Shown: piece by piece, positions 1-8,743 of the stretch
Layout of the letters: each line of letters opens with the position of its first letter
Numbering within the stretch: the stretch's first letter is position 1
Assembly (NCBI GenBank): GCA_007376345.1
Contig: VMGA01000001.1
Location: forward strand, 1 to 61,746
Reading direction: 5' to 3'
From: Microgenomates group bacterium Gr01-1014_16
GTDB taxonomy: Bacteria > Patescibacteriota > Microgenomatia > CAZETR01 > Amesbacteraceae
Length of the DNA: 61,746 nt
Position numbers and translations under genes: made by a program
Notes under the pieces: model-generated
What the model saw: the letters and a program-made list of their open reading frames with translations, nothing else
Databases searched by the model: none
What the model was told of the DNA's origin: nothing

Positions 1-3
1 ATG

Positions 4-76
4 TGGACGATGCTGGTCACGATCCAGCGGCCTTCGCAATGTGAATGCGACGCTCTACCAACTGAGCTAATCGTCC
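4..76 (-). tRNA. tRNA-Val (anticodon CAC)
   Basis: Reverse complement folds as GGACGAT/TA/GCTC-AGTTGGTA-GAGC/G/TCGCA-TTCACAT-TGCGA/AGGCC/GCTGG-ATCGTGA-CCAGC/ATCGTCC/A; anticodon CAC; T-loop is non-canonical (AUCGUGA). Confidence 0.9.
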
Positions 77-348
77 TCGACCTGATTTATTTGGTTTGAT
101 TTTAAATAGTTCGAAAGGACTTTTTTAAGATGGGTTCTGCCCCAGCCTGTTTTGAAAAATTTCTCCCGAGAGGTGGCATCCTGTTGATTAAGATATCCCT
201 CGAGGAAGATTATTTCAAGCGGTCTTCTATACTTGGTGGCCTCGACTTTGCCTTTATTATGATACTCCAACCTTTCTCTTGGATTATTGGAGTACCCTAT
301 ATAAAGTTTGTTGTCTTTTAGACTTTTTAAGGCGTAAACGAAAAACAT
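67..348 (-). CDS. GIY-YIG nuclease superfamily small protein (93 aa)
   Basis: FVYALKSLKDNKLYIGYSNN...RLEYHN is GIY-YIG like; stop codon lies inside the tRNA-Val acceptor/D-arm start. Confidence 0.9.
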   Translation of the reverse strand: MFFVYALKSLKDNKLYIGYSNNPRERLEYHNKGKVEATKYRRPLEIIFLEGYLNQQDATSREKFFKTGWGRTHLKKVLSNYLKSNQINQVEDD

Positions 349-350
349 AG

Positions 351-431
351 GTAAATGCGACGCTCTTCACCCGACTAAATTTTTTGCGAGGCAAAAAACT
401 TTGACGGGTAAACCAACTGAGCTAATCGTCC
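351..431 (-). pseudogene. Truncated tRNA-Val 5' half (anticodon UAC) with 45-nt hairpin insertion in the D-loop
   Basis: GGACGATTAGCTCAGTTGGT + 45 nt + AGAGCGTCGCATTTAC matches the 5' half of the intact tRNA at 4..76, then switches to the GIY-YIG ORF right after the anticodon. Confidence 0.85.
369..409. repeat. 41-nt near-perfect hairpin inserted in tRNA D-loop
   Basis: acccgactaaattttttgc gag gcaaaaaactttgacgggt; 19-position stem with two mismatches and one wobble, 3-nt loop. Confidence 0.85.
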
Positions 432-432
432 G

Positions 433-461
433 TGGACAAATTTTAACATAGCTGTGATAAT
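433..461 (+). promoter_or_regulatory. Sigma70-type promoter for lepB (-35 TGGACA, 17 bp, TGT-GATAAT)
   Basis: -35 433-438, -10 456-461 with extended TG; ATG at 465/468 gives a leaderless or near-leaderless mRNA. Confidence 0.6.
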
Positions 462-464
462 GGA

Positions 465-1034
465 ATGATGTTCAGATTAAGGAGGGGAAATATTGCGATT
501 TTGGACGCACTGGAGCCGGTGGTGCTGGCATTTGCCATCTTTATGATGGTGTATCTGTTTTTGTTCCAGCCGCATAAGGTGGACGGGAATTCGATGTACC
601 CTAATTTTCACGACCGGGAGTATATTTTGACGGATAAAATCAGCTACCAAAAGGGCGAGCCGCAGAGGGGCGATGTGGTCGTATTCCACGCGCCGCCGCC
701 GTACACCAGTGATTTTATTAAACGGATAGTGGGCATGCCGGGCGAAACGGTAATGGTCCAATCCGGATTCATATACGTCAACGGGCAGAAATTGATGGAG
801 GTGTATTTGCCGGAAAATTACGTGACTTCAGAAAAGTCGTTTTTGAGAGAGGGGGTGCCTTATAAGATTCCGGAGGGATATTACATGGTGTTTGGGGATA
901 ACCGGGGGTACAGTTCGGACTCGCGTGAATGGGGTCCTATTTCGAAAAAAGCGATCGTGGGAAAGGCCATGATCCGGTATTGGCCGATGGACCGGGTTGG
1001 ATTGATACAACACCAGGAATACGGAATTAAGTGA
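465..1034 (+). CDS. lepB: Signal peptidase I
   Basis: N-terminal TM, VDGNSMYPNF, GDVVVF, KRIVGMPGE, GDNRGYSSDSREWG motifs. Confidence 0.95.
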   Translation: MMFRLRRGNIAILDALEPVVLAFAIFMMVYLFLFQPHKVDGNSMYPNFHDREYILTDKISYQKGEPQRGDVVVFHAPPPYTSDFIKRIVGMPGETVMVQSGFIYVNGQKLMEVYLPENYVTSEKSFLREGVPYKIPEGYYMVFGDNRGYSSDSREWGPISKKAIVGKAMIRYWPMDRVGLIQHQEYGIK

Positions 1035-1857
1035 TGGAAGTGATGGCCTTGAAGAGTTTTTGCAAACGCTCTTCTGTGTCTTGTAAATTTCCCTTGAGGA
1101 CGATAAGGAGACGGGTTTCGGCTCGGGAACGGGAGAGCTTGACCTGGTTTTTGGGCTGGCCGCCCAGAGCGTCTTCAATTTCCTGGCGCATGCGGTCGAG
1201 CTCTTCCGATACTTCATGAGCAGGGCGAGATTTTTGGCCGACCGGCTTATCCCCAATGGCGGTGCGCATTTTGCGGGCGAGCTCTTCTGCGCGGCGGACT
1301 GAACCTGACTCCCGGAGAATAATTTTGTAAGCTTCGACAATGAGCCGATGATCGTCTATTGCTGCCAGCGCCCGGGCGTGACCCTCGGAAATCAAACCGG
1401 TGAGAAGGCCGTCTTTGAGGGCATCGGGGAGAGTCAAAAGACGAATCGAGTTGCTGACATAAGCCGGGCTTTTGCCGATTCTTTGGGAAATCACAGTCGT
1501 TGCCAGGCCAAACTCGGAAATGAGGCGGTCAAAGGCCTTGGCTCTGTCGATAGCATTGAGGTCGGAGCGTTGGACATTTTCCACAATGGCCATTTCCAAC
1601 ATGCCCTGGGGAGTGGTTTCTTTGATAATGGTTGGAACGGTTTTAAAACCTGCAAGTTTAGCTGCCCGCCAGCGGCGTTCGCCGGCTATGATTTGGTAAC
1701 CGGCCGGAGTTTTGGCAATTACCAGGGGTTCTAAGATGCCGTGCTCTTTGATGGAGTCGACCAGATCTACCAGTGATTCAGGACTGATGACGCCGCGGGG
1801 TTGAAGCGGATTGGCTTGAAGAGCTTCGATTTCCAAATCGATGATCTGCTGATTCAT
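1027..1857 (-). CDS. parB: ParB/RepB/Spo0J family partition protein
   Basis: LQANPLQPR, IIAGERRWRAAKLAG, IVENVQRSDLNAI, HTH region. Confidence 0.93.
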   Translation of the reverse strand: MNQQIIDLEIEALQANPLQPRGVISPESLVDLVDSIKEHGILEPLVIAKTPAGYQIIAGERRWRAAKLAGFKTVPTIIKETTPQGMLEMAIVENVQRSDLNAIDRAKAFDRLISEFGLATTVISQRIGKSPAYVSNSIRLLTLPDALKDGLLTGLISEGHARALAAIDDHRLIVEAYKIILRESGSVRRAEELARKMRTAIGDKPVGQKSRPAHEVSEELDRMRQEIEDALGGQPKNQVKLSRSRAETRLLIVLKGNLQDTEERLQKLFKAITSIT

Positions 1858-1858
1858 G

Positions 1859-2104
1859 CTACTTTATGGCCAATAACTGACGGCCCTGACGTTTTAGAAA
1901 GGTTAATATGCCCTCTTTTACGGCATACAGGGTAAAGTCGTTGCCCATTTTGACTCCAATTCCGGGATGAAAGGTGCTACCGCGCTGACGAACCAAAATA
2001 TTGCCGGGGTAAACTTTTTCCCCGCCAAAAATCTTGACTCCCAGTCTTTTACCTATCCGGTTCCCTTTTTGTCTGGTGGAACCACCAGCTTTCGTGTGGG
2101 CTAT
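1859..2104 (-). CDS. rpmA: Ribosomal protein bL27 with apparent AUA start (not in ORF track)
   Basis: Translated by eye: (M)AHTKAGGSTRQKGNRIGKRLGVKIFGGEKVYPGNILVRQRGSTFHPGIGVKMGNDFTLYAVKEGILTFLKRQGRQLLAIK*; in-frame codons upstream: TAG AAA TTT GTA AAT ATA. Confidence 0.92.
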   Translation of the reverse strand: MAHTKAGGSTRQKGNRIGKRLGVKIFGGEKVYPGNILVRQRGSTFHPGIGVKMGNDFTLYAVKEGILTFLKRQGRQLLAIK

Positions 2105-2115
2105 ATTTACAAATT

Positions 2116-2151
2116 TCTAATTATTCTAATTAACCTAATTATTCTAAAGAA
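2116..2151. repeat. 9-nt tandem microrepeat (TCTAATTAT TCTAATTAA CCTAATTAT TCTAAAGAA)
   Basis: Four consecutive 9-mers in the rplU-rpmA spacer. Confidence 0.7.
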
Positions 2152-2172
2152 TATATTATATTTTCACGAAAA

Positions 2173-2436
2173 TCAAGAGGCGGATTTCACGGGCTTTACT
2201 TCGGTGACCTTGAGGCGGTGAAATACAGTCCGGTGACCGATTGTTTTGTGATACCGGCTTTTGGCCTTGTATTTGGAGGTGCGAATCTTGGGACCTTTGA
2301 CCAGACCCAGATTTTCGACCAATACCTGATAAGCCTCCGGGTAAAGGACCCGATCTACCTGTGGCTTTGGAGCCAAAATTTCGAGACCCGGCTCGACTTG
2401 AAATTGTGAGGACCCGATTTTGATTATTGCCTGCAT
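2173..2436 (-). CDS. rplU: Ribosomal protein bL21
   Basis: IIKIGSSQFQVEPG...YKAKSRYHKTIGHRT; adjacent to bL27. Confidence 0.92.
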   Translation of the reverse strand: MQAIIKIGSSQFQVEPGLEILAPKPQVDRVLYPEAYQVLVENLGLVKGPKIRTSKYKAKSRYHKTIGHRTVFHRLKVTEVKPVKSAS

Positions 2437-2445
2437 GAGGCTTGA

Positions 2446-3471
2446 TTATACCCGAGAAAAGGTGTTTTGGGAAATGGAATTGATGATACCCAGGTGTATT
2501 CCCAGAGACAATAAAGATGAGCCGCCGTAGGACAGAAACGGCAGTGTTATGCCGGTAACCGGAGCCAAGCCCATGTTCATGGCAATGTTAATGAAAGTTT
2601 GAAAAGCCATAAGAGCGAGGGATGACAGACAAAAGTATGAAGCTGTAGGATGACCCAGACTTTGAGAAATTTTGTATATTTTCCAAAATAGAATTGAGAA
2701 TAAAGCTAAGACGGCTACGACCCCGACGAAACCCAGTTCTTCGGCTAAGGAAGCAAAAATAAAATCAGTATGTCTTTCCGGGAGAAACCGGAGTTGGGAC
2801 TGGGTCCCATGGCCAAGACCACGGCCTAACAGTTGGCCCGAGCCCACAGCAATTTTGGACTGGATAACGTGGTAGCCCTGATCCAGGGGATCCCTGTAGG
2901 GATTGATGTAAGTTTGCAACCGCTCCCGTTGATAGGGCCGAAGGAGAAAAATGTAGAAGGGGATGGCGAGGAGGGAAATAAAAATAAGGGACAGAGCCAC
3001 GGATTTGAGAGAGAAGCGGGAGAGGAGAATGACTAACCAGCCGGAAAAAATGACCAAACTGGTACCCAAGTCAGGCTGGAAAAAAATAATCAGCCAGGGG
3101 AGAACAAAAGCGGGAAATAAAAAAACGGGGTTGGCAAAAAAGGTGGAGAAAGTGTTTAACAAAAATGGTTTGACTATCTCTGACGGTTGGAGTGTATATT
3201 GGCCTATCTGAAGCCATCTGTTTGCACCACGAGAATCAATTCCAAACAGATACGGAGAAACTAGAAACAATAAGGAAATAATGAATATGGGAAGATGTAA
3301 TGACTTAAGTATTGAATAATCCAGTTTTGAAAAAAATAAAAAAAACGCAATTGAAATGAAGGTAAATAAAAGTTGGTTTGTAAATAAATCCGGAGTGATG
3401 CTGCGTAAAACTAATAGTCCTATTATTGTGAGCAAGAGTGCCGGGAGGGCTAACCACCAGTCGATTTTCAT
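2446..3471 (-). CDS. rodA: SEDS family RodA/FtsW protein
   Basis: Multi-TM; LQPSEIVKPFLL, FQPDLGTSLVIF, GRGLGHGTQSQLRFLPERHTDFIFA, LPFLSYGGSSL. Confidence 0.9.
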   Translation of the reverse strand: MKIDWWLALPALLLTIIGLLVLRSITPDLFTNQLLFTFISIAFFLFFSKLDYSILKSLHLPIFIISLLFLVSPYLFGIDSRGANRWLQIGQYTLQPSEIVKPFLLNTFSTFFANPVFLFPAFVLPWLIIFFQPDLGTSLVIFSGWLVILLSRFSLKSVALSLIFISLLAIPFYIFLLRPYQRERLQTYINPYRDPLDQGYHVIQSKIAVGSGQLLGRGLGHGTQSQLRFLPERHTDFIFASLAEELGFVGVVAVLALFSILFWKIYKISQSLGHPTASYFCLSSLALMAFQTFINIAMNMGLAPVTGITLPFLSYGGSSLLSLGIHLGIINSISQNTFSRV

Positions 3472-6284
3472 AACAATTCTACTTTGAGCTCCGATCCATA
3501 CTCGATTTTATCTGCCAAAGTATGACGTTTAAGATCTTCAATAGATACCGGGTGTGATGGTAATACTAAATTTATTTTTTGATCAAGCCTGGCCCCTAAT
3601 TCTTTGCGCTTGTCCTGGATTTGGCGAATAAGTTCGCGGGTTTGGCCTTCGGCGATTAATAAATCATCTAACTTTAAATCAAGTTCGACTGATAATTCGT
3701 CTGATTTTTCAAATATAATGTTTTTAATATTAAGTTCGTCGAGAATTAATTTTTCTAATTGGATATTGGATATTGAATTTTGAACATTGACGGTCAGAGA
3801 CCTTAAGGGTTGGCGGACTTTGATGCCGGCGGCTTTGCGCGCGGACAAGCCTAATTCAACAATTTTGCGGACGGTTCGCATTTGCCCGATGAGTTTAAAA
3901 TCGATTTTGCCTACTTTCGGCCAACTGGAAAGGTGGACGGATGTTTCGCCAGTCAGGTTGCGATATATTTCTTCGGATAGATAAGGGGTGAAAGGAGCCA
4001 ATAAAGAACTCAAAGTGCAAAGTGCAAAGTGCAAAACCGAATAACAAGTTTGTTTGTCCGGCCCGTTTGGAGCTGACGGGCCGACGCGGTCGCGGGAACG
4101 GCGGACGTACCAAAGTGACAGGTCATTAACGAAATTTTCGATGGCATGGGAAGCGGTGTAAGCGTCGTATTTATCAAGTGATTTAGTAACGACGGAAATT
4201 GTTTGATTTAAGCGAGAAAGAATCCATTGATCCAAGACTGATTTAGGAGAGGAAATTTTGTTGGGAGAATACTTATCTATATTGGAGTAGGTGACGAAGA
4301 AGTTGTAAATATTCCAGAGCATGAGGTGGAACTGACGACGAGTATCGTTGGCCAGCTCCCAACCGAACAATAAGTTTTGAGTGGGATTTTGGGTAGCAAA
4401 GATCCAACGCATAACGTCTACTCCAGCTTTGTCCGCCCCTTCGTCGAAAGAAATGTAAGTTTTGGGGTTACTTTTGTGCATAATTTCTCCATCCGTCCCG
4501 CAGGCTGATGCAAATCCTAGCACGGTTTTCATTGAGTTGGTTTTGGCCAGGACGGTGCTCATGGCGATGAGGGAATAAAACCAGTTTTTGAACTGACCCG
4601 GAAACGATTCGGTAATAAAATCGGCCGGGAACCAATCGGGCGGGAGTGTAGAAAACGAAACTATGCCAGCGTCCAGCCAGGGGTTGCCGACGTCAGAAAC
4701 CCGGCTAACAACGTTTCCACATTGGGAACATTTGGTTTTTACCTCATCGATCCAAGGGCGGTGAGGAGAATTACCATCGAATTTGTCCCACCCGGTAACA
4801 CATTTGGATTTCAACTCTTCTTTGGAACCAATAACTTCAAAGTGGTGACATGAAGTGCATTCGTAAATCGGCAAGGCCAGGCCCCAATAACGGTTTTTTT
4901 TGGAAATAAGCCAGTCATGCATGTTTTTGAGCCAGTCCAGCTCTCGGTCTAACCCAAAAGCCGGCAGCCATTTGATTTTTTTGGCTATCGCCATCATCTG
5001 TTTCCTGAGAGACTTACCTGTGTCGTCCGGTTTGTCCATACTGATATACCATTCGTCAGCGACTTTCCAAACCAGTTCGGTTTTACAGCGCCAGCAGGCC
5101 GGGTACCTGTGAGTATAATGTTCAGTTTTCAATGTCCAATGTTCAGTTTTGAGATAGTCAAGAATTAGTTCGGGGTGTTTTTTGGCGTTGAGACCGGTGA
5201 GATCACCCAGGCCAGGTAAGTAGTCCGCGTTGTCCGCGATTACGGGAACCATAGGTAGATCAAGCTTTTGACCTAGCTTGAAATCTTCTTCTCCGGCGGA
5301 GACGGCGGTGTGTACTAAGCCGGTACCTTCCTGGCTATTGATAGGCATTATTTTGGAATCGGTGGCAACCACTGTATGAAAAAGCCTATGAGAGGCTGCT
5401 TTTTGAACTGCTTCCAAATTGTCGTATGGACCGGTGTATTTTAGTCCGACTAATTTTTTACCAGAAAGAGTTTTTTGAATAGGAGAAGACGGGAATAACC
5501 TGGATGTAGCATCTGAAGCAACCCAACAGTTTTCCACAAGTGAATAATCAAAGGACGGTTCGACAGCCACGGCAATATTGGCCGGAATCGTCCAGGGAGT
5601 GGTTGTCCAAACCAGTAAAAATTCGCCCGGATTGTTTACAAGGGGAAACTTGAGATATACTGACTCGTGGATTAATTCCTGATAATCTTCGGTGAGAATC
5701 TCGTGTTGTGAAATAGCCGTTTCACAGCGGGGACACCAGGGGACGGAGTCATGGCCTTTGTAAAGCCAACCCCTTTCCCAACAAACTTTGAGGAAATGCC
5801 AGATTGCGTAATTATTGGCATCGGACATGGTGTAATACGAGTTTTCCCAGTCCATGAAGTAGCCCAGTCTTTTGGATTGCTCCGCCTGAATGGCGGAGTA
5901 TTTCATAACCCGGTCTTTGCATTTATTGACGAATTTGTCTACTCCATAGGTTTCAATGTCTTTTTTGGATTTGAAGCCCAAGTCTTTTTCGACTTCGACT
6001 TCTACCCAAAGACCTTGACAGTCAAAGCCATTTTGAAAACGTTGTTTATAGCCTTTGAGATTAAAATACCGCTGCCAGAGGTCTTTGTAAGTCCGGCCCC
6101 AGGCATGGTGGACACCCATGGGGTTGTTGGCGGTTATCGGGCCGTCCAAAAACGAAAACTTCTTTTTGGAGTTGTCGTTTTTGTGCAAATACTTATCCAC
6201 TACACCCGACTCATACCACCACTTGAGAATCTCTTTTTCCAAAGCGGGAAAATCAACCTGCGAAGTGATTGGTTTGAAGGCCAT
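3468..6284 (-). CDS. ileS: Isoleucyl-tRNA synthetase
   Basis: Class I synthetase layout; GPITANNPMGVHHAWGRTYKD, WTTTPWTIPANIAVAV, GEIMHKSNPKTY in KMSKS position. Confidence 0.92.
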   Translation of the reverse strand: MAFKPITSQVDFPALEKEILKWWYESGVVDKYLHKNDNSKKKFSFLDGPITANNPMGVHHAWGRTYKDLWQRYFNLKGYKQRFQNGFDCQGLWVEVEVEKDLGFKSKKDIETYGVDKFVNKCKDRVMKYSAIQAEQSKRLGYFMDWENSYYTMSDANNYAIWHFLKVCWERGWLYKGHDSVPWCPRCETAISQHEILTEDYQELIHESVYLKFPLVNNPGEFLLVWTTTPWTIPANIAVAVEPSFDYSLVENCWVASDATSRLFPSSPIQKTLSGKKLVGLKYTGPYDNLEAVQKAASHRLFHTVVATDSKIMPINSQEGTGLVHTAVSAGEEDFKLGQKLDLPMVPVIADNADYLPGLGDLTGLNAKKHPELILDYLKTEHWTLKTEHYTHRYPACWRCKTELVWKVADEWYISMDKPDDTGKSLRKQMMAIAKKIKWLPAFGLDRELDWLKNMHDWLISKKNRYWGLALPIYECTSCHHFEVIGSKEELKSKCVTGWDKFDGNSPHRPWIDEVKTKCSQCGNVVSRVSDVGNPWLDAGIVSFSTLPPDWFPADFITESFPGQFKNWFYSLIAMSTVLAKTNSMKTVLGFASACGTDGEIMHKSNPKTYISFDEGADKAGVDVMRWIFATQNPTQNLLFGWELANDTRRQFHLMLWNIYNFFVTYSNIDKYSPNKISSPKSVLDQWILSRLNQTISVVTKSLDKYDAYTASHAIENFVNDLSLWYVRRSRDRVGPSAPNGPDKQTCYSVLHFALCTLSSLLAPFTPYLSEEIYRNLTGETSVHLSSWPKVGKIDFKLIGQMRTVRKIVELGLSARKAAGIKVRQPLRSLTVNVQNSISNIQLEKLILDELNIKNIIFEKSDELSVELDLKLDDLLIAEGQTRELIRQIQDKRKELGARLDQKINLVLPSHPVSIEDLKRHTLADKIEYGSELKVELL
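3759..3793. repeat. Heptamer microrepeat TTGGATA TTGGATA TTGAATT TTGAACA TTGACGG
   Basis: Five 7-mers inside ileS. Confidence 0.8.
4007..4041. repeat. Heptamer microrepeat AACTCAA (AGTGCAA)x3 AACCGAA
   Basis: Five 7-mers inside ileS. Confidence 0.8.
5118..5152. repeat. Heptamer microrepeat ATGTTCA GTTTTCA ATGTCCA ATGTTCA GTTTTGA
   Basis: Five 7-mers inside ileS; encodes LKTEHWTLKTEHYT. Confidence 0.8.
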
Positions 6285-6303
6285 TAAATGATTTTACATC
6301 AAA

Positions 6304-7461
6304 TCAACGGCCGTGGCGGAGGAAGGCCGGTATGTCGAAGTCGACGGGGGGTTCTTCGGCGTCGGGGGGGACGAATTGGTCGGGAATCTCGGTAGGTGGT
6401 TCAGGAGGTGGAACGCTTTTTGGTTTTTCGGAGACAATGCCGGTAGTTATGCCGGACGGGGCGACCGGGCGGGTGCGGGTAACCATATTGACCAGGCGGG
6501 AGCGGGTTTCGTCGAAGCCTGTGGCTATAACCGTGATTTTCATCTGGTCGATGAGTTTGCCGTTTAAGGCTGCCCCGAAGATAATGTTGGCATCGGCGTC
6601 GGCGGCTTCGGAGATGATCCGGGCGGCTTCGTCCACTTCGGTCATGGTCATATCCGGACCACCTATGATGTTAAACAAAACTCCTTTGGCTCCATCTATG
6701 GAAACTTCCAAGAGCGGAGAAGAAATGGCGGCCCGGGCGGCCATTTGGGCCCGATTATCCCCTACCCCGGACCCAATACCCATAAGAGCCGAGCCGGCGT
6801 CGCGCATAATGGATTTGACGTCGGCAAAATCGACGTTTATCAGGCCGGGGACGGTAATAATGTCAGAAATGCCCTCGACGCCTTGAGTTAAAACCGAATC
6901 GGCCACCCGGAAGGCTTCGAGAAGGGTCATCTTGCGATCGACGACGTCCAGGAGGCGCTGATTGGGGATGACAATTAATGTATCGACTTTGCTCTTGAGG
7001 TTTTCGATGCCCTCTTCGGCGTTGACCATCCGGCGGGCGCCTTCAAAAGCAAAGGGTTTGGTAACAATGGCGACTGTTAAGGCTCCGACTTCTTTGGCCA
7101 CCTCGGCAATAACCGGAGCGGCCCCCGTGCCCGTACCGCCGCCCATGCCGGCAGTAATAAAAACCATATCCGAGTCTATCAAGTACTCTTTAATTTTTTC
7201 CCGAGATTCTTCAGCCGCCTGCAATCCAATATCAGGATTACCCCCAGAACCTAATCCTTTGGTCAAATTATCGCCGATTTGGATTTTGACGTTGGCAAGA
7301 TTGGTGAGAAGAACCTGGGCATCGGTATTGACGGTAATAAAATCCACGCCGGTTATTGTACCGCTTTGAATCATGGAGTTGAGGGCATTGCCGCCTCCGC
7401 CACCGACACCTATAACTTTTATTTTGGCAAATCTGCCGACGTCCGGTTTAACTAAAGCCAT
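6304..7461 (-). CDS. ftsZ: Cell division protein FtsZ
   Basis: [30 protein letters not shown] tubulin signature; ATG at 7461 preferred over TTG at 7497. Confidence 0.96.
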   Translation of the reverse strand: MALVKPDVGRFAKIKVIGVGGGGGNALNSMIQSGTITGVDFITVNTDAQVLLTNLANVKIQIGDNLTKGLGSGGNPDIGLQAAEESREKIKEYLIDSDMVFITAGMGGGTGTGAAPVIAEVAKEVGALTVAIVTKPFAFEGARRMVNAEEGIENLKSKVDTLIVIPNQRLLDVVDRKMTLLEAFRVADSVLTQGVEGISDIITVPGLINVDFADVKSIMRDAGSALMGIGSGVGDNRAQMAARAAISSPLLEVSIDGAKGVLFNIIGGPDMTMTEVDEAARIISEAADADANIIFGAALNGKLIDQMKITVIATGFDETRSRLVNMVTRTRPVAPSGITTGIVSEKPKSVPPPEPPTEIPDQFVPPDAEEPPVDFDIPAFLRHGR

Positions 7462-7500
7462 ATAGTAAGGGCAGGAGCTGCGCCGATTGTACCACAAGAC

Positions 7501-8742
7501 CTAGGGCAGTAAAGACCTGAGGAAGGAAACTATTTTGAGTTTGCCGAAATTGGGAAGTGTTGGAAACTTGGATCCCGGCTGATGAACGGGTTCGGAGGAT
7601 TCGGTCAGGGCATATTTGAGCAACCCGACTGGGGCGGCAAAAGCGGGATTTTCTATGTCATCAATGAGACCGGAAATACCTACAGGAGAAGCGACGCGAA
7701 CCGGCATACTTAAGACTCTCTTGGCGGAGTCGGAAATGCCAACGGTGAGAGCGCCGCCACCGGTTAAGACCAGCCCGGCCGGAGTCAGACCACCCAAATT
7801 AGATTTTTTGATTTCGGCGGTAATCAGCTGAAATATTTCATTGAGCCGGGGTCGGATAATGCCGTCGACTAGAGTTTTGTAGGAAACTGTTTTGAGCTCT
7901 TCTGGTAGGTGAAGTGAGGACAGATCAATGTCGTCCTCTTTAGATTTGAGAGTGCTCAAGAAGAGCTTGATTTTTTCGGCACTTTCTAAAGAGATGCGCA
8001 AACCGATAGCTAAATCGTTGGTAACGTTTTTGGCGCCGACGGGCAAAACCGAAGAATATGACAGGGCGCCTTCGGTAAACATGGCGATACCGGTCGTCCC
8101 CCCGCCGATGTCAATTAAGACGACCCCCAGCTCTTTTTCGGTATCAGAAAGAACAGCCAGCCCTGACGCCAGACCAGTGTATACCAAACCGGCGGTATCG
8201 CAACCAACTTCGGAGACACATTTAACCAAATTCTTCAACGAAGTCGACGAGCCGGTAACGATGTGGGTGGTAACTTCAAGCCGGACACCGGTCATGCCGC
8301 TGGGATCTTTGACGCCTTCCTGGCTGTCAACATTGTAAGACCTCGGAACAACATGGATGATTTCGGAGGCGGTGGGCAAGGAAATGGCACGGGCTGCTTC
8401 TAAAACCCGACGGACATCTTCGGAATTGATTTCACCTTTGGGCTCACTGACAGCAACGACGCCGTGGCTGTTTTGGGAAACAATGTGCGAGCCGCCGACT
8501 GAAACCCAGACTTTGGCGATATTAAAGCCGGCCATGCGCTCTGCGGCCTCGACCGATTCGGTAATGGCCACCACGGCTTCTTCGATATTGACTATTTGAC
8601 CTTTGCGGACGCCTTTAGAGGGGACACTGGCAACGCCGACAATGTGAAGTGAATCGGAGTCGGGATCACGAAGTTGGGCAATAAGAGTAGTAATTTTGGA
8701 CGTGCCAATATCGAGGGCGGAGATGAGTTTGCCTTTGGCCAT
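7501..8742 (-). CDS. ftsA: Cell division protein FtsA
   Basis: ALDIGTSKITTLIAQ, LIDIGGGTTGIAMF, LVLTGGGALTVGI; precedes ftsZ. Confidence 0.95.
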   Translation of the reverse strand: MAKGKLISALDIGTSKITTLIAQLRDPDSDSLHIVGVASVPSKGVRKGQIVNIEEAVVAITESVEAAERMAGFNIAKVWVSVGGSHIVSQNSHGVVAVSEPKGEINSEDVRRVLEAARAISLPTASEIIHVVPRSYNVDSQEGVKDPSGMTGVRLEVTTHIVTGSSTSLKNLVKCVSEVGCDTAGLVYTGLASGLAVLSDTEKELGVVLIDIGGGTTGIAMFTEGALSYSSVLPVGAKNVTNDLAIGLRISLESAEKIKLFLSTLKSKEDDIDLSSLHLPEELKTVSYKTLVDGIIRPRLNEIFQLITAEIKKSNLGGLTPAGLVLTGGGALTVGISDSAKRVLSMPVRVASPVGISGLIDDIENPAFAAPVGLLKYALTESSEPVHQPGSKFPTLPNFGKLKIVSFLRSLLP

Positions 8743-8743
8743 G

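Noticed and set aside
4-431. Group I/II intron in tRNA
   Set aside because: No clear 3' exon for the UAC half separate from the intact tRNA, only about 280 bp between copies and almost all of it coding; no catalytic intron core recognised.
828-1340. ORF on minus strand overlapping lepB and parB
   Set aside because: Low-complexity Ser/Arg-rich antisense frame; parB and lepB explain the DNA.
5751-6287. 178-aa + strand ORF antisense to ileS
   Set aside because: Fully inside the conserved ileS coding region on the opposite strand; mirror-frame artefact.
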